A stretch of DNA of 64,000 nucleotides from Ruminococcaceae bacterium OttesenSCG-928-I18 (GCA_030266325.1 JAJDHT010000002.1:52551-116550); one strand, 5' to 3'. Positions 17,647 to 28,237 are shown, counted from the first letter of the stretch. Notes: generated by a model from the sequence alone, not told the origin. Program-made: numbers and translations.

Positions 17647-18414
17647 CTAATACCAATGCGCCGACAACCCTATGAGGGCGATGCCTGAGTAGTAGGTGAT
17701 CAGGTTGCCGGTTCTTAACCAGTGTAGGCGCTTTACGCCGAAGTATAAAAAAAGCAAAATCACATCGGAAACCAAAAACAAAACAGCGCCCACGGCGGTG
17801 AAAAGGCCAAGGCCCGAAAGAATACCGACACGGAACCCGCAGATGACCGCCTTGCTTGCCATCAGGCCGACAAGTGCCGTGTAGCTGTAGCCAAGCGGCC
17901 ACATCTTTTTCAGCCGGATTTTTCCCTTTTTGGACAAATAAAACAACAGAGCGACAAGCACGGCGGGAAAGATCAAATCCAACGGGCGGAAGGCCGCTTC
18001 GGTGAAAAAGAGGGTGCAAAAGAAAAGATGGGCGAGCAGGAAACAGAGGGAACCGGCCACGAAAGGTTTGGCGCGTACTTTTGAGTGGCTTTTGTTGGCA
18101 ATACCCAACAGGATATCGCCCGATGCGCAAAAGACAAGGGCCCCAAGCAAAAGCAGGTAGAGCAGAAATTCTCCGCGCTGGCCCGTGAGATAGGCCAAAA
18201 CCGAACCCAGCACGAACCCCGCGCTGAGCACGCCTTTGGCCACAGGATACCGGCGGCGCATCTTGCGCGCGACCCACAGAAGGACACAAAGCCCTGCAGT
18301 GTAGAGAAGAAGAAAAGCCAGCAAATAACCGGGTATGCCGCTTTGAGGGTCCAAGTGCAACGAGGGGGTGGCGCGCCCGCCAAGAAAGACCTCAATACCT
18401 AAAAATGCAGTCAA
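17647..18414 (-). CDS. YhhN/lysoplasmalogenase-like membrane protein (start uncertain, possible TTG)
   Basis: GALVFCASGDILLGIANKS...LFLVSDVILLFLYF...ITYYSGIALI. Confidence 0.65.
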   Translation of the reverse strand: MTAFLGIEVFLGGRATPSLHLDPQSGIPGYLLAFLLLYTAGLCVLLWVARKMRRRYPVAKGVLSAGFVLGSVLAYLTGQRGEFLLYLLLLGALVFCASGDILLGIANKSHSKVRAKPFVAGSLCFLLAHLFFCTLFFTEAAFRPLDLIFPAVLVALLFYLSKKGKIRLKKMWPLGYSYTALVGLMASKAVICGFRVGILSGLGLFTAVGAVLFLVSDVILLFLYFGVKRLHWLRTGNLITYYSGIALIGLSAHWY

Positions 18415-18632
18415 CGCTCCACAGCCTTTCCTTCGACGATAGCGCAAAAAAAACAAGATGCAAGTAGTATACCATATCTTGGCCCACTTTGACAGATAAA
18501 AAACAGCCCCCAAACCAGAAGATTTGGAGGCCGGAATGTCCGTTGGATACAGTGTCTGATGAAGGGTATGGGAACGCTTCACAGCGCCTTTTGCAGTTTG
18601 TTATGCGCTCAAAGGTGGTTTTGAGGAAAGGG

Positions 18633-19463
18633 TTAGTACTTTACCAGTTGAATCGTTCCGATGAGGGGCAAGGGCTGAAATTTTCCCGTGGCAGCATTGT
18701 AGATGCCCATAATCCAGAAAACCAAGAGGGCGATGCACACGATCATGGTGGGGATGTACAGCAAAAAGTAGCCAAGCAGGCTGCTTGCCACACTTAGGAT
18801 CACCTCACAAATGAGGAGCACCAAAGCCTGGTTGACATGAAATTTTGCATAGGGCGAATGTTGGGCGCTGATGGCGGGGACAAGGATAAGCACCCCCAAA
18901 TAGGCTAAAATGGCCATGTTTTTGTTTTTTTCTATGTCGGCCATCTGCTCGGGGTCATACAGCGGGCCATACCCCGCAGAGGAGGGAGGCGGCCCGGGAG
19001 GGGGAGGATACGCGCCCTGGCCAGGCTGTGCCGCGTAGTTCCCCTGTGGTGGGGGCGGTGGTGCCTGCCAGGCGCCCGAAGGCGCGGGGCCTGGCTGCGA
19101 TGGATTTTCGGGCGGCGGAGTATAGGCATAGCCCGTCTTCTCCCAGGGCGAGTGCCCCGCGGCAGGCGGCGGAGGGACCTGTGCCGCATTACTACTCTCC
19201 GTGGGTGCAGTATCTGTTGTAAACGAGGGAACCTCCGGCGCCGCAGGAGGAGTAAAAGTGAGGGAGGGCGAGGGGATATTTGCTGGAGAGTTTTGGGAAT
19301 CGCTGCTATCGAGAACGCCACCAAGCGTAAAATTCGGCTCTGTACTGGCTTCCGCCACAGCCTCTTTCGGTTCTTCCGGTGCCGGAGGAACCATTTTGCC
19401 ACAGTTCGAACACTGTAGCTGGTGTTCCTCAAGGACCGTTCCGCAGTAATAACAGCTTGGCAT
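18633..19463 (-). CDS. Zinc-ribbon, Pro-rich linker, DUF4870-like membrane protein
   Basis: MPSCYYCGTVLEEHQLQCSNCGK; Pro/Gly-rich middle; NKNMAILAYLGVLILVPAI...HVNQALVLLI. Confidence 0.75.
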   Translation of the reverse strand: MPSCYYCGTVLEEHQLQCSNCGKMVPPAPEEPKEAVAEASTEPNFTLGGVLDSSDSQNSPANIPSPSLTFTPPAAPEVPSFTTDTAPTESSNAAQVPPPPAAGHSPWEKTGYAYTPPPENPSQPGPAPSGAWQAPPPPPQGNYAAQPGQGAYPPPPGPPPSSAGYGPLYDPEQMADIEKNKNMAILAYLGVLILVPAISAQHSPYAKFHVNQALVLLICEVILSVASSLLGYFLLYIPTMIVCIALLVFWIMGIYNAATGKFQPLPLIGTIQLVKY

Positions 19464-19529
19464 AGATACACTCTCGCTTTCCGTTGGTATGATTTCCATC
19501 ATGCGGCATTTTTTACTTGAAAAACGGCA

Positions 19530-20039
19530 CTATTCGGGATCTTTCTCCTGCCGGGGCGGCTCGCCCATCCGTTTTCCACAAAGGCCGCAAAAGCGTGTTC
19601 CGGCGGGGTTTTGCGCCCCACAGTCCGGACAGACGGCCTCTTTTTCAGGTGCGATCCTTTCGCCGCATTCACGGCAAAATTTCACTTCTGTGGTATTAAA
19701 CGCCCCACAGCTTGGGCAGCGGCAGCTTTTATCATATGCCTGGCCGGTGCATTGCCTTTCGCGGGCTTCCTTTTCCTCCTGGAGACGTGTGACTTCCAGC
19801 TCTGCCATCCGCCGCTCATCATAGATTTTATGCAGTTTTTCCACTTCTAGGGGAAAGTCTCCCGCGCCGTTCTTTTCGTACAGCTTCCGGCCGATCTCCG
19901 CATAGACATCGTGTTCGCGTTTTTTTAGTTCCTTTAGTTTTTCCTGTGCTCGCTGATATTTCTTTTCGGGATCGTTAAAAGGCAACATGTCGCAAAACTC
20001 TTTAGCGGCCTCGCCCAGCCCGTCCAAAATCTCTTTCAA
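19530..20039 (-). CDS. Zinc-ribbon domain protein with coiled coil
   Basis: CPSCGAFNTTEVKFCRECG...CPDCGAQNPAGTRFCGLCGKRM. Confidence 0.8.
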   Translation of the reverse strand: MKEILDGLGEAAKEFCDMLPFNDPEKKYQRAQEKLKELKKREHDVYAEIGRKLYEKNGAGDFPLEVEKLHKIYDERRMAELEVTRLQEEKEARERQCTGQAYDKSCRCPSCGAFNTTEVKFCRECGERIAPEKEAVCPDCGAQNPAGTRFCGLCGKRMGEPPRQEKDPE

Positions 20040-20186
20040 AATACCTGCCTCCTGTTTTTGTTTTTGTGAAAAGATACTCTACCAATAAAACGAAGAAAGC
20101 GGGTGGATTGATTCAAAAAGACGCGGAAAAGGGAGCGCTGCTCTGAAAATAGAAAGTGGAGCCGAGTGCCTTCCGGTGCCCCTTGC

Positions 20187-21917
20187 TCAGTTTGGGTACT
20201 CCGGCTCGCACAGTTTTGCACCGCGCAGTTTCCTCTCCACCTCGGCGGCTGTGTGCAGCTGCAGGGTTTCATCGGCGAATCGCTTACATTCGCTGAAGCT
20301 GCAACTGTTGAGAATCCGCCGGGAGGACAGAACAAGGCCAGGGTTCACCGAAAACCCATCCAGGCCGAGCCCCAACAAAAGGGGGAGCACTTTTTCATAC
20401 CCCTGCGCTTCGCCACAGATGTTACAGGGAATGCCGTGGTGATGCGCCGCATCGACGGTCCACTTTACGAGACGTAAAACAGCCGGATGATACATGTGGT
20501 ACAGGTAGTTGAGGTCGGGGCTGCCACGATCTACCGCCAGGGTGAACTGGATCAAATCGTTGATTCCAATGCTAAAAAAATCCACCTCGGAAGCCAGCAC
20601 CTCGCTCAGAAGTGCCGAGGAGGGTACGCTGATGAGGATACCCACCGGAATCTGTTCGTCAAAAGGAACATCCTCCCGGCGCAGCTCATTTTTGATGGCT
20701 TCCAGCGCGGCCTTTGCATCCCGAAGCTCCTCCAGCGAAGAGATCATGGGAAAGATGATTTTGAGGCTTCCGTAGGCGGAGGCGCGCAAAAGCGCACGCA
20801 ATTGTGTGCGGAAAAAACTGGGACGGCCCAGGCACATGCGGATCCCCCTATAACCCATCATGGGGTTTTCCTCTTCCCGTGCCTTCAGGACAAGGGCGGG
20901 CCGGTTGCCACCGTCGTCAAAAGTGCGCACGACGGCGGCCTTCCCGTTCATCTTCTCGAGCAAGACCCGATATTCCCGCAGCTGGTCTTCCTCGCTGGGT
21001 AACGGGGTGTAGGAGATATGCAGGATTTCGGTGCGGTAAATGCCGATGGATTCTGCGTCTGCCGAGATGGCAGTGTCCACTTCCTCGAGCTGCCCGACAT
21101 TGGCGCTGAGCTCGACGCGCCGCCCGTCCGTCGTGATGGTGGGCCTGCCTCTGAACAGCTGTGCCTGTTCGCGTTTTTCAAAGAGGGTGTCCGCGCGGCT
21201 GCGCAGCATCTCAATCTCGGATTTATCGGGGTTGACCCAGATTTCCCCGCTCTCCCCATCGAGAGCGAGCACGTCCCCTTCCTCCACACACTCCAGGATG
21301 CCTGTGGCGCCCACAACAGCCGGAACGCCCAGCGTGCGGGAGAGAATGGACATGTGGCTGGAATAGCCTCCCGTTTCGCAGACGATGCCCTCCAGGCGGC
21401 TGATGTCCAAATTGGCAAGGTCGCCCGGAGTGAGCGCATGGGCCACCACGATGGTGGGACGGTCGAGGTGGGAGGCCTCCGCTACGGGCATACCCATCAT
21501 CTCCCGCAGCAGTTGGTCTCGTAAGTTGAAAACATCCTCGGCCCGTTGGCGCATATATTCGTTGTCCATCTCGAGGAAGCTGCGTGCCAACTCCCCAAAC
21601 TGCAAGGTGACGGCGTATTCGGCCGACAGGCTGCGCAAACGGATATTCTCCTTGGTGGGACGGATGACCGCCTCTTCGTCCTGCAGCATCATGGCATAGG
21701 CGTCGAAGATAGCCGCTTCGCCGTCGCCCAGGCGCAGGGCAGTTTTGGCACGAAGGTCATTGTTCTTGTTTAGGATATTGGCAAGCGCCGTATCGAAACG
21801 ATCAATTTCTATTTCGGGCCTTCCGCTTTTACGCGGCACATAGTCTTGGGTGAGTGCCGGCTGCCACATCAGTGCCTGGGCGATGCCAATTCCAGCAGAC
21901 ACACCGGTCCCTTTCAT
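20187..21917 (-). CDS. ptsI: Phosphoenolpyruvate-protein phosphotransferase (Enzyme I)
   Basis: MKGTGVSAGIGIAQAL; GGYSSHMSILSRTLGVPAVVG; GIYRTEIL; FDDGGNRP; SIGINDLIQFTLAVDRG. Confidence 0.9.
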   Translation of the reverse strand: MKGTGVSAGIGIAQALMWQPALTQDYVPRKSGRPEIEIDRFDTALANILNKNNDLRAKTALRLGDGEAAIFDAYAMMLQDEEAVIRPTKENIRLRSLSAEYAVTLQFGELARSFLEMDNEYMRQRAEDVFNLRDQLLREMMGMPVAEASHLDRPTIVVAHALTPGDLANLDISRLEGIVCETGGYSSHMSILSRTLGVPAVVGATGILECVEEGDVLALDGESGEIWVNPDKSEIEMLRSRADTLFEKREQAQLFRGRPTITTDGRRVELSANVGQLEEVDTAISADAESIGIYRTEILHISYTPLPSEEDQLREYRVLLEKMNGKAAVVRTFDDGGNRPALVLKAREEENPMMGYRGIRMCLGRPSFFRTQLRALLRASAYGSLKIIFPMISSLEELRDAKAALEAIKNELRREDVPFDEQIPVGILISVPSSALLSEVLASEVDFFSIGINDLIQFTLAVDRGSPDLNYLYHMYHPAVLRLVKWTVDAAHHHGIPCNICGEAQGYEKVLPLLLGLGLDGFSVNPGLVLSSRRILNSCSFSECKRFADETLQLHTAAEVERKLRGAKLCEPEYPN

Positions 21918-22049
21918 CCCAGGCCTCCCTTCATGTGGGCGGTAAACGGTTTGCCCATGGGGTGTTAAAAATGCGCACATTTGACTATTATAATAGTATA
22001 TCACTCTTTCTGCGCGCGGGCAATCCCACAATGCAGCAAAATCACATGA

Positions 22050-22194
22050 AGTTGGGCAGTGCCCCAAGGAACGGGGTGTCAAACCCCACCAGCGGGAATG
22101 AAATATACAGAAGGTTTTCGTGCTCTGCGCCCGCCGAAGGCGGGGCAGAGCACATGAAATGTACCCGATACACAACGCGGTGGGACACTCCCCG
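22050..22194 (-). repeat. MITE-like family B, copy 4 (reverse orientation, expanded)
   Basis: Reverse complement reads GGGGAGTGTCCCACCGCGTTGTGTATCGGGTACATTTCATG...CGCCTTCGGCGGG...CGAAAACCTTCTGTATATTTCATT. Confidence 0.6.
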
Positions 22195-22272
22195 AAGTGA
22201 GCCAGGTGGACATCTCCCTGTGCCTCGTGTATAATAACGGATAGTTTTTTTCTGTAGAGTAGAGAGGTGCTC

Positions 22273-23445
22273 ATGGACAATTTATCCGAGAAATACCGCG
22301 TTTGGGTCGAAGTCGATCTCGACAAACTTTGTTCCAACTATCGCCAGATGGCAAAGCGTGCCCGCGCGAAGGTGATGCCGGTTGTGAAGGCGGACGCCTA
22401 TGGCCACGGCGCCGTACGTGTGGCAAAAACCCTGCAGGCGGAAGAGGCAGTGCGGCAGTTTGCTGTCGTGACCCAGGAGGAGGCCATCGCCCTGAGAAAA
22501 GGGGGCGTAGAAGGCCTTGTGCTGCTGATGGGCATTGCGCCAAAAGACAGCATTCCTGCCCTGCAAACGGCCGATATCACGCTGTGTGTCCCCAATCTAG
22601 AGATAGCGAAGAGGTATTCCGATGCGGCGCAGGGCAAGCCACTAAAAATACACTTGAAATTGGACACGGGGATGGGGCGCCTCGGCATGCGCGAGGAAAA
22701 CGCCATAGAGGAATCTCTTGCCATCGCGCAGTTGCCTGGTCTGCATATAGAGGGTATCTTTACGCAGATGTCCTCTTCGGACCTTCCCGGAGAAGACCCG
22801 TTCACAATGGGCCAGTACGAGTGTTTTAAGCGTGTGATTGAGGCGCTGGAGGAAAAGGGTCTGTCGATCCCGCTGCACCACTGTGCCAACAGCGCCGCCA
22901 CGATGGGTTTTGACGGTATCCACTGGGACATGGTGCGCAATGGCCTGAGTTTGTATGGCTACCAAAGCCGGGAAGAGGACCTTGGCATCGAACTCAGGCC
23001 CATCCTGAGCTGGGGCAGTAGCATCGTGCAGTGCAAAACGGTGCCCGGCGGAGCGAGCGTCGGGTATGACAGGGGGTACAAAGCCGAGGGAGAAAAACGC
23101 ATTGCCACGGTTCCTCTTGGGTATGCAGACGGTCTTTCCCATGGGCTTTCTCTGGGCAAAGGGGCCTTTTTGGTGCGCGGGAAAAAGGCCCCTATTGTGG
23201 GGAAAATTTGTATGGACATGTGCATGCTGGACGTGACGGGCATAGAGGGCGCACAGCCGGGCGACCTGGTTACTGTTTTGGGTGAGGATGGCCCCGAGAT
23301 GATTTCCGCCGATGACCTGGCCGGACCGCTGGACACAATATCCTACGAGATACTGTGCGGTATAGGAAAGCGTGTGCCCCGCCTCTACCGGCAAAAAGGG
23401 GTTCTAGAAAAAGACACCCCCTATTGGTGTGGGTACGAAGGGTAA
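22273..23445 (+). CDS. alr: Alanine racemase
   Basis: VWVEVDLDKLCSNYRQM, VVKADAYGHGAV, LDTGMGRLG, GYADGLSHGLS, GKICMDMCMLDVT. Confidence 0.95.
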   Translation: MDNLSEKYRVWVEVDLDKLCSNYRQMAKRARAKVMPVVKADAYGHGAVRVAKTLQAEEAVRQFAVVTQEEAIALRKGGVEGLVLLMGIAPKDSIPALQTADITLCVPNLEIAKRYSDAAQGKPLKIHLKLDTGMGRLGMREENAIEESLAIAQLPGLHIEGIFTQMSSSDLPGEDPFTMGQYECFKRVIEALEEKGLSIPLHHCANSAATMGFDGIHWDMVRNGLSLYGYQSREEDLGIELRPILSWGSSIVQCKTVPGGASVGYDRGYKAEGEKRIATVPLGYADGLSHGLSLGKGAFLVRGKKAPIVGKICMDMCMLDVTGIEGAQPGDLVTVLGEDGPEMISADDLAGPLDTISYEILCGIGKRVPRLYRQKGVLEKDTPYWCGYEG

Positions 23446-23522
23446 AATTACTCCTATTCGATGATAAAGATAAAGCTGCCCGCCGGCTCGGGGGGGGGGG
23501 CAGCGCCCCCTATACGTAAAAA

Positions 23523-23552
23523 TGCCCAAGGCCAAAAGCGGCCTTGGGCATT
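23523..23552. terminator. Hairpin between alr and csp (convergent)
   Basis: ATGCCCAAGGCCaaaagcGGCCTTGGGCAT. Confidence 0.65.
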
Positions 23553-23567
23553 GCTGCTGAAAAGGAT

Positions 23568-23780
23568 TTATGCGGGAACTACGTTGATAGCACGCAGTTT
23601 GCTAGCGTTTTTAGGATCTTGTTCCACATCGTAGGTGACGTGCTGTCCCTCGGCGAGGGTTTTAAAGCCGTCCGTCATGATGCTGGAAAAATGCACGAAC
23701 ACATCTTCACTTCCGTCGTCGTTAGAGATAAAGCCATACCCTTTGCTTTCATTGAACCATTTCACAGTACCGTTGTTCAT
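23568..23780 (-). CDS. Cold-shock protein (CspA family)
   Basis: [31 protein letters not shown]. Confidence 0.97.
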   Translation of the reverse strand: MNNGTVKWFNESKGYGFISNDDGSEDVFVHFSSIMTDGFKTLAEGQHVTYDVEQDPKNASKLRAINVVPA

Positions 23781-24006
23781 CTGGAGCCTCCAAAAAATTT
23801 TTTGTATCTAAACACACAAAAACACACATACTTGCCGCCATCCAATGAAGCAAAGGCAAACAAATACATGTGAGTCAATGTCGCATTTAGATTACTCGTT
23901 TAGCTTAACAGATTCATGAGAGAATGTCAAATAATATGGGGTGGAAAAAAATCGGGGACCTCATTAAGAGACAAGAAAGGGAAGGGGGGGCGGGTTCGGC
24001 CGGGGG

Positions 24007-24729
24007 TTATCCGCGATGGTTCTTCTCGGTCACTTCCAGTATTTTCAGTGTTTTCTCTTTTACAGTAAATTTGATCTCACAACCGGCGAACACAAAGCCG
24101 TACACACGCCCGGGGTCATCGTGATAGGAGGGGCGCGGGTCCTTAGCAAGCAAATCCAGCAGTACTTGTCGTTTGCCCTGTGGCAAAGCGGAAAGCTGTT
24201 CCTGCGCTGCTTCAACATGCAAAACAGAGGCGGGGGCCTCGGCGGCAAAACCGCCGCTGGCGTTTGGAAGGCAGTCCACATAGGGAAGATAGGGTTTTAT
24301 GTCATAGATGGGGGTTCCGTCCATCATGTCGGCGCCCAGTACATGCAGGATGGGGCCAAGGGAGGGACTTGTTTCGATGCGTACAAGGCGGACGCTGGAC
24401 AACCCGATGGCATTGGGGCGATAGGGGGAACGGCTGGCGAACACCCCGACGCGCGCATTGCCGCCCAGCCGGGGCGGCCGAACCGTAGGAGACCACGTTT
24501 CCCTCTTTGCCTCACTGAACCCCCAAAGAAGCCAGATATGGGAGAATTCACAGAGCCCCCGCAGGGCCTCGGGAACCCGGAAGTCGGGCTCGAACACGAC
24601 GGTGGCGCTGAGCCCCTCCACAAGGTTGCTCTGGCGTGGGATCCCGAATTTGGTGGGAAAGTCGTTATGGATTTTGGCGATGGTAACTAGTTTTTCCACG
24701 ATGTTGCCCCTTTTTGCCACAAGGTTCAT
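24007..24729 (-). CDS. trmO: TrmO/TsaA-like tRNA N6-methyltransferase
   Basis: FPTKFGIPRQSNLV, SHIWLLWGFSEA, GVFASRSPYRPNAIGLSSVRLV, DIKPYLPYVD. Confidence 0.9.
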   Translation of the reverse strand: MNLVAKRGNIVEKLVTIAKIHNDFPTKFGIPRQSNLVEGLSATVVFEPDFRVPEALRGLCEFSHIWLLWGFSEAKRETWSPTVRPPRLGGNARVGVFASRSPYRPNAIGLSSVRLVRIETSPSLGPILHVLGADMMDGTPIYDIKPYLPYVDCLPNASGGFAAEAPASVLHVEAAQEQLSALPQGKRQVLLDLLAKDPRPSYHDDPGRVYGFVFAGCEIKFTVKEKTLKILEVTEKNHRG

Positions 24730-24838
24730 GCGGTGCAAAAACAGTATACCATAGAAAAGTGAGTTTTCCATTTCTTTCGCGCCCAAGAAGGCGGCAGAAA
24801 GTGGTATAATAAAGGAAAGAGGTAAAGGAGAAAAACGG

Positions 24839-25036
24839 GTGAGCAAGGCATTTGTTCAAGAGGGCGAAGAGTGGGGTTTCTGCAGGGAAAAGAGAGAGCA
24901 TTGCCTGTTTGTGAGAGAGGATGGAAGCTGCCGAAGGAAGACCTGTGTCGTGGATGGAAGCAAGAGAGGGCAAGGCCCGAAAGAAGAGGAGAGGCAAAAC
25001 GAAGGACCCCCGCAGGCCGGCGAAGAGAAAGCCTGA
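24839..25036 (+). CDS. Small Cys-containing hypothetical protein
   Basis: GTG-start ORF SKAFVQEGEEWGFCREKREHCLFVREDGSCRRKTC with four Cys. Confidence 0.45.
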   Translation: MSKAFVQEGEEWGFCREKREHCLFVREDGSCRRKTCVVDGSKRGQGPKEEERQNEGPPQAGEEKA

Positions 25037-25103
25037 ACCACTGTGCGCAGCAGATTTTCGAGGAAAACAAGAAACGACAGGGAAACAGGAAGGAGTGGTA
25101 AAG

Positions 25104-25547
25104 ATGACACTGACAACCAAGGCCTCTGTAAAGAAACTGGCGGATGGCAAGCAGGTGGAAGCGGATTTCCATGGTTTAAAAATGATCTTTGATGAGTCGA
25201 AGCAGGACGGGGGTACGGGACTTGGGCCCAGCCCGATGAAGGTGCTGCTGGCCAGCATGGGCGCATGCCAGACGATGACCGCCCACTCGATTGCAAAAAA
25301 GATGCGCATAGAACTTACGCATTTTTCGGTGGAGCTGGAGGGAGATTTGGACTCGGAGGCGCTCGAACAAAAGGAGGGCGCGCCCAGGGGCTTTACGCAG
25401 GTGCGCTACCATTTCCATGTGCAGACAGAGGCCCCGAGGGAAAAGGTGGAGCGGCTGATCCGCCTTGTGGAGGAGTATTGCCCGGTGGAGAACACGCTGC
25501 GCAATGAGGTGAAATTGGTTCGCAGTGGGCTGAGCATAGAAAAGTAG
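25104..25547 (+). CDS. OsmC family protein
   Basis: GPSPMKVLLASMGACQTMTAHSIAKKMRI...EEYCPVENTLRN. Confidence 0.88.
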   Translation: MTLTTKASVKKLADGKQVEADFHGLKMIFDESKQDGGTGLGPSPMKVLLASMGACQTMTAHSIAKKMRIELTHFSVELEGDLDSEALEQKEGAPRGFTQVRYHFHVQTEAPREKVERLIRLVEEYCPVENTLRNEVKLVRSGLSIEK

Positions 25548-25653
25548 AGTGTTTTTCTTCGCTCACATGTAACAGAATGTATGAGGAACGTTCCTTACGG
25601 TTCTTGTGTGTGGCGCAAGAGCCGTTTTATAATGGGAGCAAGAGGTGATAGCC

Positions 25654-25968
25654 ATGATGCCGGTACAAGCCTTAAGTTCCAGTGAATCTGCCTTTCGGCT
25701 TTTTGTGGAGGATGTAAACACGACAAAGGACTTCAAAGAACTCCTGCAAAAAGTGGATGCGTATTTGGAGTCCCTGAAGAAGACCGAAGAGGAAAAACGC
25801 AAGGAACAGGAAGAGGAACTGGAAGAGCGCGCAAAGAACAAAAGGCTGATGGATCTGCGTATGCGCATCGCGACACTGCAGACCAAGGTGGCCATGGGAA
25901 ACGAAAATGCGCAGGCCGAATTGTCCGCCGCAAAAAACGAGCTCTTTTTGATGTTGCTTTTCGGTTGA
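25654..25968 (+). CDS. Hypothetical coiled-coil protein
   Basis: ORF with Glu/Lys-rich helical region. Confidence 0.5.
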   Translation: MMPVQALSSSESAFRLFVEDVNTTKDFKELLQKVDAYLESLKKTEEEKRKEQEEELEERAKNKRLMDLRMRIATLQTKVAMGNENAQAELSAAKNELFLMLLFG

Positions 25969-26030
25969 TTCCCACGAGTGGGATCTCATATCCCGCCCCC
26001 TGGGGCGGATGTATACTCCCATGGCGCCGC
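25968..26030. repeat. Palindromic repeat family A, copy 4 (partial)
   Basis: CCCACGAGTGGGATCTCATATCCCGCCCCctGGGGCGGATGTATACTCCCATGGCGCCG; close to copy at 12938. Confidence 0.6.
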
Positions 26031-26135
26031 AAGAGCGTAGAGCAGCAGTTGAATCGATAGAGGCCCATGCTGTGAAAAGGCAATGGACTGTGCCAACCGG
26101 GGACCAGAGAGCCGTGGTGGCACAGTTTTTCTTTT

Positions 26136-26200
26136 TCCCCACGAGTGAGGTCTGCGACCCGGCCGCTTTGCTGCGGGCAGGGCGCTTCCTTGGTCTTGTA
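26136..26200. repeat. Family A-related short repeat
   Basis: TTCCCCACGAGTGAGGTCTGCGACCCGGCCGCTTTGCTGCGGGCAGGGCGCTTCCTTGG. Confidence 0.4.
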
Positions 26201-26281
26201 AAGAGGACAAAACGTATTTATGTGAGTTTGTGGAAATTCTCTGCGGGACGTGTTATGATGGCAAAAAAGGAGGGCGTGAAT

Positions 26282-26509
26282 ATGCAGACATTTGCAGATT
26301 TTGAAAAATGGATGGAAGACGATGGGGTGTCGCGGGAGATTGGGCAGATTGCCAGTGAGGCCGCCATGGAATACATCCGGGCGGGCAAAGCGGATTCCCT
26401 GACGGCAGAGCAACAGGAAGCGGTATTCAACCTGTCCATCCGCATTTCGAGCCAGGTGGCGGCAGGGCTGCTCAAAGCCTATCACGAGTGGACGGGCCGG
26501 CAGGCATAA
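26282..26509 (+). CDS. Small hypothetical protein
   Basis: AAAGGAGGGCGTGAAT-ATG, MQTFADFEKWMEDDGVSREIGQIASEAAMEYI. Confidence 0.55.
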   Translation: MQTFADFEKWMEDDGVSREIGQIASEAAMEYIRAGKADSLTAEQQEAVFNLSIRISSQVAAGLLKAYHEWTGRQA

Positions 26510-26721
26510 GTAATACTAGTATTCGATGGAAAAGTCGATAACCTTTCCATCGAATGCTGTGGCAAAAACGCCACAGCGCGTCTCATGCAAAAATTCTGTC
26601 AAAAACAAAGAGACATTTTTGACGAATTTTAGGATAAGGCAGAAAGGAAGCGCCCTGCCCGCAGCAAGCTGTGGGCAGGGCGCTTCCTTTGCTGTAAAAA
26701 CGGCAGAAGTCAAATTGGGCA

Positions 26722-28095
26722 TCAGCCGTTGTCAAGACGAGGATGGAGCAGGTCGTCCTCTTTGATCTTCTTGCGGTGATCCAGATAGAAGAGGAAAACC
26801 AGGCATAAAACCAGGGAGACGAGAGAGGAGACGGGCGCCGCCCAGCCGATGACGAACAAAGTGGGGTTTGGTAAGCTGGTGAGCACGAAAGACAGCGGGA
26901 TGCGCACCGCAAAGGTGGCGATGAGGCTGTGTGTCAGGGTAAACCAAGAGCGGCCGCAGCTGTTAAAATACCCGTTCATACAGAAGACGAAACTGACGGC
27001 GGCGCAGTCGAAAATATAGGAGCGCAGATATTCGGCCGCCAGCGCAACCACGGCGGGGTCCAGCGAGAAGATGCCGGCCAGTGTCTCGGGGATTATCTGG
27101 CAGAGCACCACGAAGCAGACAGAGGGGAGGAAAGCCATCATGCAGCTGTACCACATGCTTTGCCTTGAGCGTTTTGGTTTTCCTGCGCCCAGGTTCTGTG
27201 CCGATACCGTGGCCACCGCCGCGCAAAAGGCGAAGTTTGGGATAAACAGGAACGTGACCATTTTCTCCACGATGCCCGCGGCAGCCGAATAATTGAGGCC
27301 CAGCCGGTTGATGATGGCGGTGATGAAGAGAAAGGAGACCGAAACGAGCGCGTTTTGCAGCGCCACCGGTCCGCCTATTTTGAGGGTTTTAAGGCTGAGG
27401 TCTTTGTGAAAACGCACATCCTTCCGTTCGATGTGAAACCCGAGGCCCTTCCGCTTGATGTACAAAAGAGCGAAGAAGACGCTGCCCGCCTGCGCAATGG
27501 TGGTGGCGATGCCAGCGCCCAGCGCGCCCATGCCAAAACCACTGACCAAAACAAGGTCCAAAATGATGTTGATAGCACAGGCGACGGCCACGAACAGGAA
27601 GGGGGTTTTCGTGTTACCCACGCCCATCAGCATGCTGGCGATGACATTGTAGCTGAAGATGAAAACAATACCCAGAGAACAGACAAACAGATACTGCCGT
27701 GTCATCGCAATTGCCTCGGGTGGGGTTTGCATGGCGTGGATGATGGGCCCGTTGAAGAGGAGGAGGAAAGCCGTGAGGATTACGGCAAGTGTCCCGAAAA
27801 GAGGCATGGCCGTGCCTGTGGACTGGGAGAGCTTTTGCCGGTTCCCCTCGCCATAATACTGTCCCACCAAAACGGTGGTTCCCGTGGCAAACCCGATAAT
27901 GGTTTGCGTGAACATCGTCATGATCTGGCTGCCGATGGTGACGGCCGAGACGTCCGCCGTGGTGGCAAAATTGCCCACCACAAACAGGTCCACCGCGCCG
28001 TACAGGTTTTGAAGCAGGAGCCCCAGCATATAGGGTCCCACAAACCGTAAAAGATGTTTCGTAATGCTGCCGCTTGTAAAACTTGCCGATTCCAT
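26722..28095 (-). CDS. MATE family efflux transporter
   Basis: FVGPYMLGLLLQNLYGAVDLFVVGNFATTADVSAVTIGSQIM; 12-TM pattern. Confidence 0.92.
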   Translation of the reverse strand: MESASFTSGSITKHLLRFVGPYMLGLLLQNLYGAVDLFVVGNFATTADVSAVTIGSQIMTMFTQTIIGFATGTTVLVGQYYGEGNRQKLSQSTGTAMPLFGTLAVILTAFLLLFNGPIIHAMQTPPEAIAMTRQYLFVCSLGIVFIFSYNVIASMLMGVGNTKTPFLFVAVACAINIILDLVLVSGFGMGALGAGIATTIAQAGSVFFALLYIKRKGLGFHIERKDVRFHKDLSLKTLKIGGPVALQNALVSVSFLFITAIINRLGLNYSAAAGIVEKMVTFLFIPNFAFCAAVATVSAQNLGAGKPKRSRQSMWYSCMMAFLPSVCFVVLCQIIPETLAGIFSLDPAVVALAAEYLRSYIFDCAAVSFVFCMNGYFNSCGRSWFTLTHSLIATFAVRIPLSFVLTSLPNPTLFVIGWAAPVSSLVSLVLCLVFLFYLDHRKKIKEDDLLHPRLDNG

Positions 28096-28237
28096 AAACC
28101 TTTTTGATTCTCCTCGTTTTTTCTTTATCCTAGCAATATTCTATGATATCGTTACGGGCAGACGCATTCGCGCTGTACACTTGGGGCAAAATTGTCTGCC
28201 GGTGGCACAGAGGCCAGGCGTCTGCATGAAATTGGAG

